From: Pseudomonas arsenicoxydans
GTDB taxonomy: Bacteria > Pseudomonadota > Gammaproteobacteria > Pseudomonadales > Pseudomonadaceae
DNA: 64,000 nucleotides
Assembly (NCBI RefSeq): GCF_006438915.1
Contig: NZ_RCZE01000002.1
Location: 499,144-563,143 of the forward strand
Direction: 5' to 3'
Made by a program: the position numbers and the translations under genes. The notes below the pieces were generated by a model. The model did not search any database. It was not told the origin of the DNA and saw only the letters and a program-made list of their open reading frames with translations. Of the stretch, positions 38,836 through 47,667 are shown piece by piece. Position 1 is the first letter of the stretch. Each line of letters begins with the position of its first letter.

Positions 38836-38910
38836 TTCGCGAGCAAGCCCGCTCCCACATTTGATCTCCATAAGTCGCAGATCTAGTGTGGGAGCGGGCT
38901 TGCTCGCGAA
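38836..38910. repeat. REP pair between dauR and binding-protein gene
   Basis: Inverted copies of the 24-bp Pseudomonas REP: TTCGCGAGCAAGCCCGCTCC.. at 38836-38859 and TGTGGGAGCGGGCTTGCTCG.. at 38887-38910. Lies between two convergent genes and may serve as terminator. Confidence 0.9.
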
Positions 38911-38919
38911 GGCGATTTA

Positions 38920-39696
38920 TCAGTCGCCGTAGATGTCTGACTTGAAGTACTTATCCGAAATCTTCTGATACTCGCCACTCGCCCGAATGCCATCAATGGC
39001 CGCATTCAGTTCACTGACCAATTCAGTGTTGCCCTTGCGCACCGCAATCCCCGCGCCCTCGCCCACGTATTTCGGATCCTTCAGCTCCGGCCCGGCAAAC
39101 GCGTAGCCCTTGCCACGCGGCATCGACAGGAAGTCATTCAACGGAATGGTGTCAGCAAAAATCGCATCGAGGCGACCGGCTGCCAGGTCCATGTAGATTT
39201 CTTCGTTGTTGCCGTAGCGCTTGACGTTGATGCCCTTGGGTTCGAACACCTCGGTGGCGTAACGGTCGGTGGTGGTCGCGCGCTGCACGCCAACGGTCTT
39301 GCCTTTGAGGCTGGCGTACTGGTCATCGACCACCGCGCCGTCCTTCATCACCAGGCGCGACGAAGTGAAGTAATACTTGTGGGTGAAATCCACTGACTTC
39401 TTGCGGTCTTCATTGATGGTCATGGACGACAGCGCCATGTCGATTTTCTTCACTTTCAGGGAAGGAATCAGACCGTCGAATTCGCCTTCGACCCACACAC
39501 ACTCGACCTTCATTTGCGCGCACAGGGCGTTGCCGATGTCGTAGTCGAAACCGACAATCTTGCCCTCGTCGGTTTTCGAGGCGAACGGCGGGTAAGCGGC
39601 TTCGATACCAATGCGCAGGGCTTTCTCGGCGGCAAACACGCTGCTGCACGCCAACAGGCTCAGGGCCAGACCGGTAATGAGGGGGAATTTCTTCAT
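38920..39696 (-). CDS. Periplasmic basic amino-acid binding protein (ArgT/AotJ-like)
   Basis: 258 residues. Signal peptide [22 protein letters not shown]; mature [37 protein letters not shown], the class 3 binding-protein signature for lysine/arginine/ornithine. Disulfide Cys in [13 protein letters not shown]. It lacks permease or ATPase genes nearby, so it must use another transporter (aot-like) in trans. Corresponds in position to P. aeruginosa PA3865 next to dauR; likely feeds D-arginine or other basic amino acids. Confidence 0.9.
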   Translation of the reverse strand: MKKFPLITGLALSLLACSSVFAAEKALRIGIEAAYPPFASKTDEGKIVGFDYDIGNALCAQMKVECVWVEGEFDGLIPSLKVKKIDMALSSMTINEDRKKSVDFTHKYYFTSSRLVMKDGAVVDDQYASLKGKTVGVQRATTTDRYATEVFEPKGINVKRYGNNEEIYMDLAAGRLDAIFADTIPLNDFLSMPRGKGYAFAGPELKDPKYVGEGAGIAVRKGNTELVSELNAAIDGIRASGEYQKISDKYFKSDIYGD

Positions 39697-39779
39697 GTTC
39701 GTTCTCTCGCGGGTTGTTGTTGGTTTGGCAAGACAGAAGAAAGAGCAGAAACAGGGAACACCTTTTTTGTACTTATAAT

Positions 39780-39790
39780 TCCATACTGGA
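39780..39790 (-). promoter_or_regulatory. Second candidate DauR operator
   Basis: TCCATACTGGA, matching the TCCA-N3-TGGA core of the palindrome before dauB, 84 bp upstream of the binding-protein start. TATAAT-like bases lie beside it (ACTTATAATT at 39771-39780). Confidence 0.5.
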
Positions 39791-39887
39791 CTTTTATGTA
39801 TTAATCGTCAATCGGGCGAGCGGGATCATGCCCGGCCGATGGTCGGGTGGTGAGTCAGGGAAATTATGCGGTGAGGCTGGCGGCCCT

Positions 39888-39969
39888 TTCGCGAGCAAGC
39901 CCGCTCCCACATTCGACCGCGTTTTTCTGGGAGAACTCGGTTAAATGTGGGAGCGGGCTTGCTCGCGAA
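39888..39969. repeat. REP pair upstream of moaE end
   Basis: Inverted 24-bp REP copies at 39888-39911 and 39946-39969, in the 309-bp spacer 39697-40005 that also holds the binding-protein promoter. No gene is present in this spacer. Confidence 0.9.
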
Positions 39970-40005
39970 GGCGGCATTGCCGACAACAAAGAAACAACAG
40001 GGTGT

Positions 40006-40458
40006 TTACTTCTTCCAGCGATCCGCCGCCGCATGATCACTGTCACGCCCCTCAACCCAGCGCGGGCCATCGCTGGTGTTTTCCTTTTTCCAGAACGGCG
40101 CACGGGTTTTCAGGTAGTCCATGACAAAGGCGCAGGCATCGAACGCGGCCTGGCGGTGGGCGCTGGCGGCGCCGACGAAGACGATCGGTTCGCCCGGTTC
40201 CAGGGCGCCGATGCGGTGCAGCACTTCCAGCTTCAACAGCGGCCAGCGCTGCTCGGCCTCGAGGGCAATCTTGCCGAGGGCCTTTTCGGTCATGCCCGGG
40301 TAGTGCTCAAGAAACATCCCCGCTACATCGAGCCCGTCATTGAAGTCGCGCACGTAGCCGACAAAACTTACTACCGCGCCCACGCCGACATTGGCAGCGT
40401 GCATGGCGTTGACTTCAGCACCGGGATCGAACGCCGTGGACTGCACGCGAATCACCAT
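40006..40458 (-). CDS. moaE: Molybdopterin synthase large subunit (MoaE)
   Basis: 150 residues. VVSFVGYVRDFNDGLDVAGMFLEHYPGMTEKAL, VLHRIGALEPGEPIVFVGAASAHRQAAFDA and the active-site lysines in APFWKKE. With MoaD it transfers sulfur to precursor Z to make molybdopterin. Three bases after moaD in a moaC-moaD-moaE operon. Confidence 0.94.
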   Translation of the reverse strand: MVIRVQSTAFDPGAEVNAMHAANVGVGAVVSFVGYVRDFNDGLDVAGMFLEHYPGMTEKALGKIALEAEQRWPLLKLEVLHRIGALEPGEPIVFVGAASAHRQAAFDACAFVMDYLKTRAPFWKKENTSDGPRWVEGRDSDHAAADRWKK

Positions 40459-40461
40459 GGA

Positions 40462-40704
40462 TCAGCCCCCGGTCACGGTCGGAAAGAACGCCACTTCATC
40501 GCCATCGCTCAGCGGTTCGTCGAGTTGGCAAAGGTCTTCATTGCGCGCGCACATCAGGTTCTGTTCGCTCAACACCTCGGCACCATCGCGCTGAGCCAGC
40601 AGCGCACGCACGTCGTCGACCGTGGCGAAATCACCCTCAACCTTGACCGAGTCCACGCCAAGCGCTTCACGGTAACGCGCGAAAAACTTCACGGTAACGT
40701 TCAT
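40462..40704 (-). CDS. moaD: Molybdopterin synthase sulfur carrier subunit (MoaD)
   Basis: 80 residues from ATG 40704, overlapping the moaC stop. Ubiquitin-like protein starting [18 protein letters not shown] and ending FFPTVTGG; the terminal Gly-Gly is adenylated and thiocarboxylated. Confidence 0.94.
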   Translation of the reverse strand: MNVTVKFFARYREALGVDSVKVEGDFATVDDVRALLAQRDGAEVLSEQNLMCARNEDLCQLDEPLSDGDEVAFFPTVTGG

Positions 40705-41174
40705 GGCTGATCCGCCTGGAAATGCCCGCTCTTGCCGCCGACCTTCTCCAGCAGGCGCACGCTTTCGATGGTCATGCCGCGATCCACAGCCTTGCACATG
40801 TCATAGATGGTCAATGCCGCCACGCTGGCAGCGGTCAGCGCTTCCATCTCGACGCCGGTCTGCCCGGACAACTTGCAGCGCGCGACGATGCGCACGGTGT
40901 CGACACCTTCGGCACTGAGCTCGACTTTGACGCCGGTCAGCATCAGCGGATGGCACAGGGGAATCAGATCGCTGGTTTTCTTCGCCGCCTGAATGCCGGC
41001 GATACGCGCCACGGCGAACACATCACCCTTGGGGTGACCGCCGCTGACGATCATCTTCAGGGTGTCGGGCAACATGCGCACCAGCGCTTGGGCCGTCGCT
41101 TCACGGAACGTCACGGCTTTTTCAGTGACGTCGACCATGTTGGCGCGACCTTGGGAATCGAGATGAGTCAGCAC
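40701..41174 (-). CDS. moaC: Cyclic pyranopterin monophosphate synthase (MoaC)
   Basis: 157 residues. N-terminal [58 protein letters not shown] and the near C-terminal EKVGGKSG. It makes cyclic pyranopterin phosphate after the MoaA step. First gene of the operon; no moaA nearby. Confidence 0.94.
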   Translation of the reverse strand: MLTHLDSQGRANMVDVTEKAVTFREATAQALVRMLPDTLKMIVSGGHPKGDVFAVARIAGIQAAKKTSDLIPLCHPLMLTGVKVELSAEGVDTVRIVARCKLSGQTGVEMEALTAASVAALTIYDMCKAVDRGMTIESVRLLEKVGGKSGHFQADQP

Positions 41175-41258
41175 AGGGTTACTCCTTATCAGGAGCGTCG
41201 ATTGTAAACCTGCGGGTCAATTTTCCGCACGTTTGATTATTGCTTGACCACAATCCCC

Positions 41259-41348
41259 TGTGGGAGCGGGCTTGCTCGCGAAGGCGTAGTGTCAGTCGAC
41301 ATTTGTATTGACTGATACACCGCATTCACGAGCAAGCCCGCTCCCACA
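41259..41348. repeat. REP pair between moaC and PhoH gene
   Basis: TGTGGGAGCGGGCTTGCTCG.. at 41259-41282 and an inverted copy with one change (TTCACGAGC..) at 41325-41348. The spacer itself contains GTGTCAGT / ACTGATAC, extending the stem. Confidence 0.9.
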
Positions 41349-41365
41349 TTTGATTTGTGTTGGAT

Positions 41366-41400
41366 ATAAAAAAACCGGGCGGCTTTGAGGCCGCCCGGTT
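41366..41400 (-). terminator. Rho-independent terminator of the PhoH-like gene
   Basis: On the minus strand, AACCGGGCGG and CCGCCCGGTT (41391-41400 and 41373-41382) form a perfect 10-bp stem followed by a run of T (the A-run at 41368-41374 on the plus strand). Confidence 0.9.
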
Positions 41401-41412
41401 CTGGTAAAGCAA

Positions 41413-42807
41413 TTACAAATGCGATTCGGCGTATTCGGCCAGAATCGAACGAGGCACCCCTTGCAGGGTGATGTGCACACCGTTGGGGAAGTCTTTGAAG
41501 CGTTCGGTCAGGTACGTCAGCCCGGAGCTGGTCGCGGACAGGTAAGGGGTGTCGATCTGTGCCAGGTTGCCCAGGCACACCACTTTGGAACCGGCGCCGG
41601 CACGGGTGATGATGGTTTTCATCTGGTGCGGTGTCAGGTTCTGGCATTCATCGATCAAAATCAGGCTTTGCTGGAAGCTGCGGCCTCGAATGTAGTTGAG
41701 GGATTTGAACTGCAACGGCACTTTGCTGAGGATGTAGTCGACGCTGCCATGGGTGTTTTCATCATCCATGTGCAAGGCTTCGAGGTTGTCGGTGATGGCG
41801 CCCAGCCAAGGCTCCATTTTTTCTGCTTCGGTGCCGGGCAGGAAGCCGATTTCCTGGTCCAGGCCCTGCACGCTACGGGTCGCGATGATCCGGCGATAGC
41901 GTTTGCTGACCATGGTCTGCTCGATTGCCGCAGCCAGTGCCAGGATGGTTTTACCCGAACCGGCTGCACCGGACAGGTTGACCAGGTGGATATCCGGATC
42001 GAGCAAGGCGTACAGCGCCAGGCTCTGATAGATGTCACGCGGTTTCAGGCCCCAGGCCTCCTGATGCAGCAGCGGTTCCTGGTGCAGGTCGAGGATCAGC
42101 AGCTTGTCTTCGTCAATTTCCTTGATCCAGCCGACAAAGCCCTGTTCGTCGATGATGAACTCGTTGATGTGCACAGCCGGCAGGTTGTCGATCATTCTCA
42201 CCTGGTGCCAGGTGCGGCCGTGATCCTGGCGGGTTTCGACATTCTTGACGAGGTCCCAGAATGACCCGGTCATGTTGTGGTAGCCGTTAGGCAGTAACGA
42301 AACGTCGTCAACCAGTTGGTCGGTGCTGTAGTCCTCGGCCGCAATCCCGCACGCTCGGGCCTTGAGGCGCATGTTGATGTCTTTGGTGACCAGCACGACA
42401 GGCAGCTTGGGCTCGCGCGCATGCAGGTCGATCAACTGGTTGATGATGATGTTGTCGTTCAGGTGTTCGGGAAGAATGATGTTCGGTTCGGTGCGTTTGC
42501 TCATCAGAATTGACAGCAAACCCTTGGGCCCACTTTTTCCACGCTGAATCGGCACACCCAGCTCTACATCTTCAGGACTGGCATCGCCCAGCGTCTTGTC
42601 GATCAGGCGAATGGCCTGACGGCATTCCGCAGCCACGCTGTGATGCCCGCTCTTGAGCTTGTCGAGCTCTTCAAGGACGGTCATCGGGATGGCAACGTGG
42701 TGTTCTTCGAAGTTGAGCAGCGCGTTTGGATCGTGAATCAATACGTTGGTATCGAGTACATAAAGGATTGGCTGGTTGGAAGAAGAGCTACGTCCGTGAT
42801 CATCCAT
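41413..42807 (-). CDS. PIN domain - PhoH ATPase fusion
   Basis: 464 residues. N-terminal PIN nuclease domain (YVLDTNVLIHDPNALLNFEEHHVAIPMTVLEELDKLK, later LVTKDINMRLKARACG) and C-terminal PhoH ATPase with Walker A LSGAAGSGKT and Walker B SLILIDECQNLTPHQMK. This PhoH2/YlaK layout is that of RNA helicase/RNase proteins. Own terminator downstream. AAGGTGA precedes the start. Probably acts in RNA turnover under stress. Confidence 0.92.
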   Translation of the reverse strand: MDDHGRSSSSNQPILYVLDTNVLIHDPNALLNFEEHHVAIPMTVLEELDKLKSGHHSVAAECRQAIRLIDKTLGDASPEDVELGVPIQRGKSGPKGLLSILMSKRTEPNIILPEHLNDNIIINQLIDLHAREPKLPVVLVTKDINMRLKARACGIAAEDYSTDQLVDDVSLLPNGYHNMTGSFWDLVKNVETRQDHGRTWHQVRMIDNLPAVHINEFIIDEQGFVGWIKEIDEDKLLILDLHQEPLLHQEAWGLKPRDIYQSLALYALLDPDIHLVNLSGAAGSGKTILALAAAIEQTMVSKRYRRIIATRSVQGLDQEIGFLPGTEAEKMEPWLGAITDNLEALHMDDENTHGSVDYILSKVPLQFKSLNYIRGRSFQQSLILIDECQNLTPHQMKTIITRAGAGSKVVCLGNLAQIDTPYLSATSSGLTYLTERFKDFPNGVHITLQGVPRSILAEYAESHL

Positions 42808-43151
42808 ACTCGGTCACCTTTGTGGGAGCCAGTAGACGCAATACCTGGGCGGTGCTGCGCCTCGAAGTGACTGCCGAATCTCACCTGCGGAGAGTCAAGT
42901 GACTGCAAACAAACGGGTCTTGGAAGACGCCACCTGTGTTGCAGGTTTCGGCGGTCTGTCTTCGTAATACTCCAAAACGTGTGACAGAAAAAAGTACTTT
43001 GACGCTTTTTTGAAGTTTATTTTTCAGAATGACCAATAGCACTTGGCGGACTGCCACTACCCCGTTAAAGTCGGAAGTCCGCCTGCATCGAAATCCCGCT
43101 CAAAAACGCCCAAAACCCAATGTTTACGGCACTTGTGCCAATTAGCGCGTT
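42808..43151. promoter_or_regulatory. Spacer upstream of the PhoH-like gene
   Basis: 344 bp with no supportable gene. It should hold the PhoH-gene promoter. A stretch AAAAAAG..CTTTTTT at about 42987-43010 could act as a weak terminator for the leftward deacetylase gene or be an AT-rich promoter element. Confidence 0.35.
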
Positions 43152-44276
43152 TCAGCGAAAACCGTCCTGACAGTCTTCCCAACCGATCCCGCTTTGCGCC
43201 GTTTGCGTGATGAGCCAAGGCATCGCCGTTTTCACCGCGTCCTGCTTCACATTGAAATTGATCACGCCATGGCGCCATAGCAGCATCAGCGTCAACACCC
43301 GTTGTGCGCTCGCGTTGCCTTTGAGTTTGCCCGCCCCGTCCTGGGCATCGATGTCCCACAACGCCACCTGCAAGCCCTGAGCATTGAAGAAGCCCTCGGC
43401 ATCGGAGCGACGTTGACCATCGGGTGGACGAAACAGTGGCACGTAGTTCTCCGGCAACTTGGTCTTGACCAGTTCGACGCTACGTCGCACCGAGTCCTGC
43501 CAATCCTGCCAGTGGCTGTGCGAGCGAAATTCCCAGCCCTGCACGCCAATGCATTGCTGTGAATACATGGCTTGCAGGCTGGCCACCGAGCCGGCGGCCA
43601 GACGTGCCTGAATGTCCTTGCCGAGGACGAAGAACGTGCCGCCCATGTTCGACTTGCGCAGGTACTCGGCGGCCCAACCGGTGTTGTCTGGCGCGATGTT
43701 GGCGGCGCTGTCGAAAGTCAGCAAAAACAGCCGGTCATGCATGGCATCGCCGTTGCGCTCATAGTCGCCAAAACGATCGACTTCGCTGCTGGTCTGCGGA
43801 AACAGGGCGGCCTTGCGCAGTTGCTCGTCCAGGTACTGCGCGTGGAACAGCCGGCTCGGTTCGGCCCACTTGATGTAGTAGCTGTCGTCGCTGACCTGGA
43901 ACTTGACGGCTTGCCCGCGCAAGGTCTCCATGTCTTCGACCAGGAAACAGAAAGACGCATCCTGATCGCAGCTTTGCTGGGCGAAGTTGTAGTTCGTCAA
44001 CAAGCGCTGCCACAGGCGCTCGCGCAGTTGATTGACCGCTTCCAAATTGATTTTGCGCAATCCCAGGCGCTGTGCCAGGGCGGGCTCATCCAGCGATTCG
44101 CTGGCCAGCAGCACGCGCGCAAACGTGAGGATTTCAGCCCGCGACGCCACGTCGAACAGGGTCGGGCTGCTGAGTTTCTCAGGCCAGGTGCTTCGATCCA
44201 GTGTCGCCAGATCACCGGGCGCCGCCAGGGCGCCAAAGCTCAATAGCCAGGCCGAGAATAGAAAAACGATACGCAA
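43152..44276 (-). CDS. Secreted polysaccharide-deacetylase-fold protein
   Basis: 374 residues starting at TTG 44276: GGAGAC lies seven bases upstream and the resulting N-terminus (MRIVFLFSAWLLSFGALA) is a clean signal peptide, whereas an in-frame ATG further upstream has neither. The C-terminal half has NodB-type features: LLTFDSAANIAP, EFRSHSHWQDW (H-x-H) and LFRPPDGQRRSDAEGFF. The first motif reads TFDSA in place of the usual TFDDG/TFDDA, so metal binding is partly altered. The N-terminal 200 residues are unassigned. Possibly a periplasmic glycan deacetylase or a divergent member. Confidence 0.75.
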   Translation of the reverse strand: MRIVFLFSAWLLSFGALAAPGDLATLDRSTWPEKLSSPTLFDVASRAEILTFARVLLASESLDEPALAQRLGLRKINLEAVNQLRERLWQRLLTNYNFAQQSCDQDASFCFLVEDMETLRGQAVKFQVSDDSYYIKWAEPSRLFHAQYLDEQLRKAALFPQTSSEVDRFGDYERNGDAMHDRLFLLTFDSAANIAPDNTGWAAEYLRKSNMGGTFFVLGKDIQARLAAGSVASLQAMYSQQCIGVQGWEFRSHSHWQDWQDSVRRSVELVKTKLPENYVPLFRPPDGQRRSDAEGFFNAQGLQVALWDIDAQDGAGKLKGNASAQRVLTLMLLWRHGVINFNVKQDAVKTAMPWLITQTAQSGIGWEDCQDGFR

Positions 44277-44354
44277 TGGGATGTCTCCATAACAAAACCC
44301 GCGGCGCACTATAGCCGATCCAGCCCCCAACTCCCGCAGCAACACAGAACTCAT

Positions 44355-44485
44355 TGTGGCGAGGGAGCTTGCTCCCGCTCGAGCGCGCAACGGTCGCAAA
44401 TCGGCGCCACTGATTTACCTGTAGAAATGCGTTGAAAGTATCAGGGCTGCTGCGCAACCCAGCGGGAGCAAGCTCCCTCGCCACA
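44355..44485. repeat. Second-type REP pair before yaaA
   Basis: TGTGGCGAGGGAGCTTGCTC.. (44355-44379) and its inverse AGCGGGAGCAAGCTCCCTCG.. (44461-44485). Related to but distinct from the common 24-bp REP, with GCGAGGGAGC replacing GGAGCGGGC. Confidence 0.88.
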
Positions 44486-44594
44486 AAAGCCAATTCAGTC
44501 AAATACCTCGCCACCGATCACCTATCGCCTTGATAGCTGGAGTCATCCGGCTCAACCCCCTAGAATCGCGCCCACGATTAAAGGAGACGACTTC

Positions 44595-45374
44595 ATGCTG
44601 ATGGTGATTTCCCCCGCCAAGACCCTCGATTACGAAACACCGCCGGCGACCCAGCGCTTTACCCAGCCGCAGTACCTCGATCATTCCCAAGAGCTGATCA
44701 TGCAGCTGCGCGACCTGACGCCGGCGCAAATCAGCGAATTGATGCACGTCTCGGACAAAATCGGCGGCCTTAACGCCGCGCGCTTCGGCAGCTGGACACC
44801 GGCGTTCACCCCGGAAAACGCCAAGCAGGCGCTGCTGGCCTTTAAAGGTGACGTCTATACCGGCCTTAATGCACAAACCTTCAGCGAAGCCGATTTCGAT
44901 TACGCCCAACAGCACTTGCGCATGCTGTCCGGCCTGTATGGCCTGCTGCGCCCGCTGGACCTGATGCAACCGTATCGACTGGAGATGGGCACCAAACTGG
45001 CGAATGCCCGTGGCAAGGACCTGTATGCCTTCTGGGGCACGCGCATCAGCGAATGGCTGAACGAAGCGCTGGCCGATCAAGGCGATGACGTGCTGCTGAA
45101 CCTGGCGTCCAACGAGTACTTCTCGGCCGTCAAACGCAACGCCTTGAACGCGCGCATCATCAATACCGACTTCAAGGACCTGAAGAACGGCCAGTACAAG
45201 ATCATCAGTTTCTACGCGAAAAAAGCCCGCGGCATGATGAGCCGCTTCGTCATCGAAGAGCGCATCAACAACCCTGCCGACCTCAAGCAATTTGACGTTC
45301 AGGGTTACCGCTACAGCGCCGAACAGTCCAAACCGGACAACCTGGTTTTCCTGCGCGATCACGCTCCCGAATAA
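44595..45374 (+). CDS. yaaA: Peroxide stress protein YaaA (UPF0246)
   Basis: 259 residues, AAGGAG 10 bases before the ATG. Family marks: [95 protein letters not shown]. coli YaaA lowers free iron during H2O2 stress. Single gene in this context. Confidence 0.93.
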   Translation: MLMVISPAKTLDYETPPATQRFTQPQYLDHSQELIMQLRDLTPAQISELMHVSDKIGGLNAARFGSWTPAFTPENAKQALLAFKGDVYTGLNAQTFSEADFDYAQQHLRMLSGLYGLLRPLDLMQPYRLEMGTKLANARGKDLYAFWGTRISEWLNEALADQGDDVLLNLASNEYFSAVKRNALNARIINTDFKDLKNGQYKIISFYAKKARGMMSRFVIEERINNPADLKQFDVQGYRYSAEQSKPDNLVFLRDHAPE

Positions 45375-46199
45375 AAGCACCAGACAGGCGCACGACTCTT
45401 TTAATCCTCGTCGTGCGCCGACGCCCGTTCGTCGAACAATCCCACCCCATTTCGTCGACTTATTGACGCCAATAAAACATCACCATTTTTTCTAACTTTT
45501 GTTTCACTCGACTTTGGTGTTTTTTTTCAGTAGTGGCACCGAAAATTTTTATCGATAGTGGCATAAAACTATCGAACTCGGTTAGCCCCCTATGTATCAA
45601 GGGTGAAACACCAAGTGCCATCAATATGAAAGTAGTGCCATCTTTCTTAATATTTCAAGAAATTTCAGATTTCGTGATCGGCGGACTGGAACTATGTCCA
45701 AATGCGTAGTTCATACCACCGGTAACGATTATCAACGTGCTTGTACGAGATAACTTACGCAGACAAGCCATTCACGTAGCGAAGTTGTCACATTAACTTC
45801 CGAACATGAGTCGCTTATTTGGGCAACACATGAAGGACAGGAGATACGCACCATTAATATCCCCTACAAGGCCAAGGCAGCGCCCCTATAAACGTGCTCT
45901 CCCGAGCACCCAACCGCTTGATTTACAGGCCTATCGCCTGACATTGAGCGCGCAAGATCCTTGCACGAGCGTCCTCAGGCCAGAGGACCGGCTGCATAAC
46001 AGGGCACGTCATAATAATAAGGCCTAGTTGCGCACATCTTGAGTGCACTTATTTAGACACTCGGAACTCAGTATGCCTGCACACGGCATTGTGGCGCCTG
46101 TAAGCCGCACTTTCGAGTGCACTATGACCGCTAAACACCTTTAACTCCGGCCATCTAATGGCTTGTGAATACAGTCTTGATAACAGTGAGGTAATTGCG
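45375..46199 (+). promoter_or_regulatory. Long algD control region
   Basis: 825 bp without a convincing gene, AT-rich in the middle. Elements seen: an AlgR-type site CCGTTCGTC at 45425-45433; four copies of a 9-mer TAGTGSCAY or AAGTGCCAT at 45531, 45556, 45613 and 45633; two candidate AlgU promoters, GAACTC-N17-TCAAG (45574-45601) and GAACTA-N16-TCATA (45689-45715); a leader stem-loop GTCCTC-N6-GAGGAC (45971-45988); and two copies of GAGTGCACT at 46041-46049 and 46115-46123, each holding a perfect 8-bp palindrome. A long untranslated leader with remote AlgR sites is known for P. aeruginosa algD. Which promoter is real cannot be told by eye. Confidence 0.6.
45387..45419 (+). terminator. Hairpin after yaaA
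   Basis: GGCGCACGAC (45387-45396) and GTCGTGCGCC (45410-45419) are perfect complements with a 13-base loop, 12 bases after the yaaA stop. No T-run follows, so terminator strength is uncertain. Confidence 0.55.
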
Positions 46200-47516
46200 A
46201 TGCGCATCAGCATATTTGGTTTGGGTTACGTCGGCGCTGTCTGTGCCGGTTGCCTGTCTGCACGGGGCCATGACGTCGTTGGCGTCGATGTGGCCAAAGA
46301 CAAGATCGATATGATCAATGCCGGCAAATCGCCGATTGTTGAACCGGGCCTGGGCGAGCTTCTGCGCAAGGGTATCGATACCGGCAAACTGCGTGGCACG
46401 ACCAACTTCGCCGAGGCGATTCGTGACACCGACCTGTCGATGATCTGCGTCGGTACGCCAAGCAAGAAAAACGGCGACCTGGAACTGAACTACATCGAAG
46501 CCGTGTGCCGCGAAATCGGTTTTGTCCTGCGTGACAAGACCACCCGCCACACCATCGTGGTTCGCAGCACCGTGCTGCCAGGCACCGTGGCCAACGTTGT
46601 AATCCCGATCCTCGAAGATTGCTCCGGCAAGAAAGCAGGCGTCGACTTCGGCGTTGCAGTGAACCCTGAGTTCCTGCGTGAAAGCACCGCGATCGCCGAC
46701 TACGACCTGCCGCCAATGACCGTCATCGGCGAGTTCGACAAAGCGTCGGGCGACGTTCTGCAATCGCTGTACGAAGAACTCGACGCGCCGATCATCCGCA
46801 AGGACATCGCCGTTGCCGAGATGATCAAGTACACCTGCAACGTGTGGCACGCCACCAAGGTCACCTTCGCCAACGAAATCGGCAACATCGCCAAGGCGGT
46901 CGGCGTCGATGGTCGTGAAGTGATGGAAGTGGTCTGCCAGGACAAAACCCTGAACCTGTCCCAGTACTACATGCGCCCAGGCTTCGCGTTCGGCGGCTCT
47001 TGCCTGCCAAAAGACGTGCGTGCCCTGACCTACCGCGCAGGTTCCCTGGACGTGGAAGCACCGCTGTTGAACTCGCTGATGCGAAGCAACGAATCACAGG
47101 TGCAGAACGCCTTCGACATCGTTTCCAGCCACGACAAACGCAAAGTCGCCCTGCTGGGCCTGAGCTTCAAGGCCGGCACCGATGACCTGCGCGAAAGCCC
47201 GCTGGTGGATCTGGCGGAAATGCTGATCGGCAAGGGTTACGACCTGAGCATCTACGACAGCAACGTCGAATACGCCCGCGTTCACGGCGCGAACAAGGAT
47301 TACATCGAGTCGAAAATCCCTCACGTCTCGTCCTTGCTCAACTCCGACTTCGACGACGTGATCAACAACTCCGACGTGATCATCCTCGGCAACCGTGACG
47401 AGAAATTCCGCGCCCTGGCGCAGAACGCCCCGCACGGCAAGCAAGTGGTCGACCTGGTGGGCTTCATGACCAAAGCCACCAGTGTCAGCGGCCGCACCGA
47501 AGGCATCTGCTGGTAA
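46200..47516 (+). CDS. algD: GDP-mannose 6-dehydrogenase (AlgD)
   Basis: 438 residues from ATG 46200, giving the expected MRISIFGLGYVGAVCAGCL start. UDP-glucose/GDP-mannose dehydrogenase family: NAD fold GLGYVG, VGTPSKKNGDLEL, catalytic cysteine in FGGSCLPKDVRAL, and C-terminal LLGLSFKAGTDDLRESP. It oxidises GDP-mannose to GDP-mannuronate, the committed step and polymerisation substrate for Alg8/Alg44. First gene of the alg operon, controlled by the 825-bp region upstream. Confidence 0.97.
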   Translation: MRISIFGLGYVGAVCAGCLSARGHDVVGVDVAKDKIDMINAGKSPIVEPGLGELLRKGIDTGKLRGTTNFAEAIRDTDLSMICVGTPSKKNGDLELNYIEAVCREIGFVLRDKTTRHTIVVRSTVLPGTVANVVIPILEDCSGKKAGVDFGVAVNPEFLRESTAIADYDLPPMTVIGEFDKASGDVLQSLYEELDAPIIRKDIAVAEMIKYTCNVWHATKVTFANEIGNIAKAVGVDGREVMEVVCQDKTLNLSQYYMRPGFAFGGSCLPKDVRALTYRAGSLDVEAPLLNSLMRSNESQVQNAFDIVSSHDKRKVALLGLSFKAGTDDLRESPLVDLAEMLIGKGYDLSIYDSNVEYARVHGANKDYIESKIPHVSSLLNSDFDDVINNSDVIILGNRDEKFRALAQNAPHGKQVVDLVGFMTKATSVSGRTEGICW

Positions 47517-47559
47517 TACGGAATCCCGTCTCTGAAACCGCGCTTTCGCGGATGAAACA

Positions 47560-47631
47560 CCCGTTGGAGCACGGCTTGCCGGCGATGACGTACTTGACAT
47601 CGCCATCGCCGGCAAGCCGTGCTCCAACGGG
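47560..47631. repeat. 28-bp perfect inverted repeat between algD and alg8
   Basis: Arms 47560-47587 and 47604-47631 are exact reverse complements over 28 bases (core GGAGCACGGCTTGCCGGCG), with a 16-base loop. It is not the common GGAGCGGGCTTGCTCGC REP, but its size and GC-rich palindrome resemble another P. fluorescens intergenic repeat family. As RNA it would form a very stable hairpin after algD. Confidence 0.88.
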
Positions 47632-47667
47632 GGCGCGGGGCTTGCAACTGACTTTAGGATTCCGATT

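Noticed and set aside
42987..43010. AAAAAAG..CTTTTTT as a strong terminator
   Set aside because: Stem is only A-T pairs with poor inner pairing; noted as a weak possibility only.
45531..45548. Sigma54 promoter for algD (TGGCAC at 45534)
   Set aside because: No GC at the -12 position after the required spacing, so the consensus is not met.
45806..46027. 73-codon plus-strand ORF in the algD leader
   Set aside because: Poor ribosome site, basic low-complexity protein, no family resemblance; more likely untranslated leader. Kept only as regulatory region.
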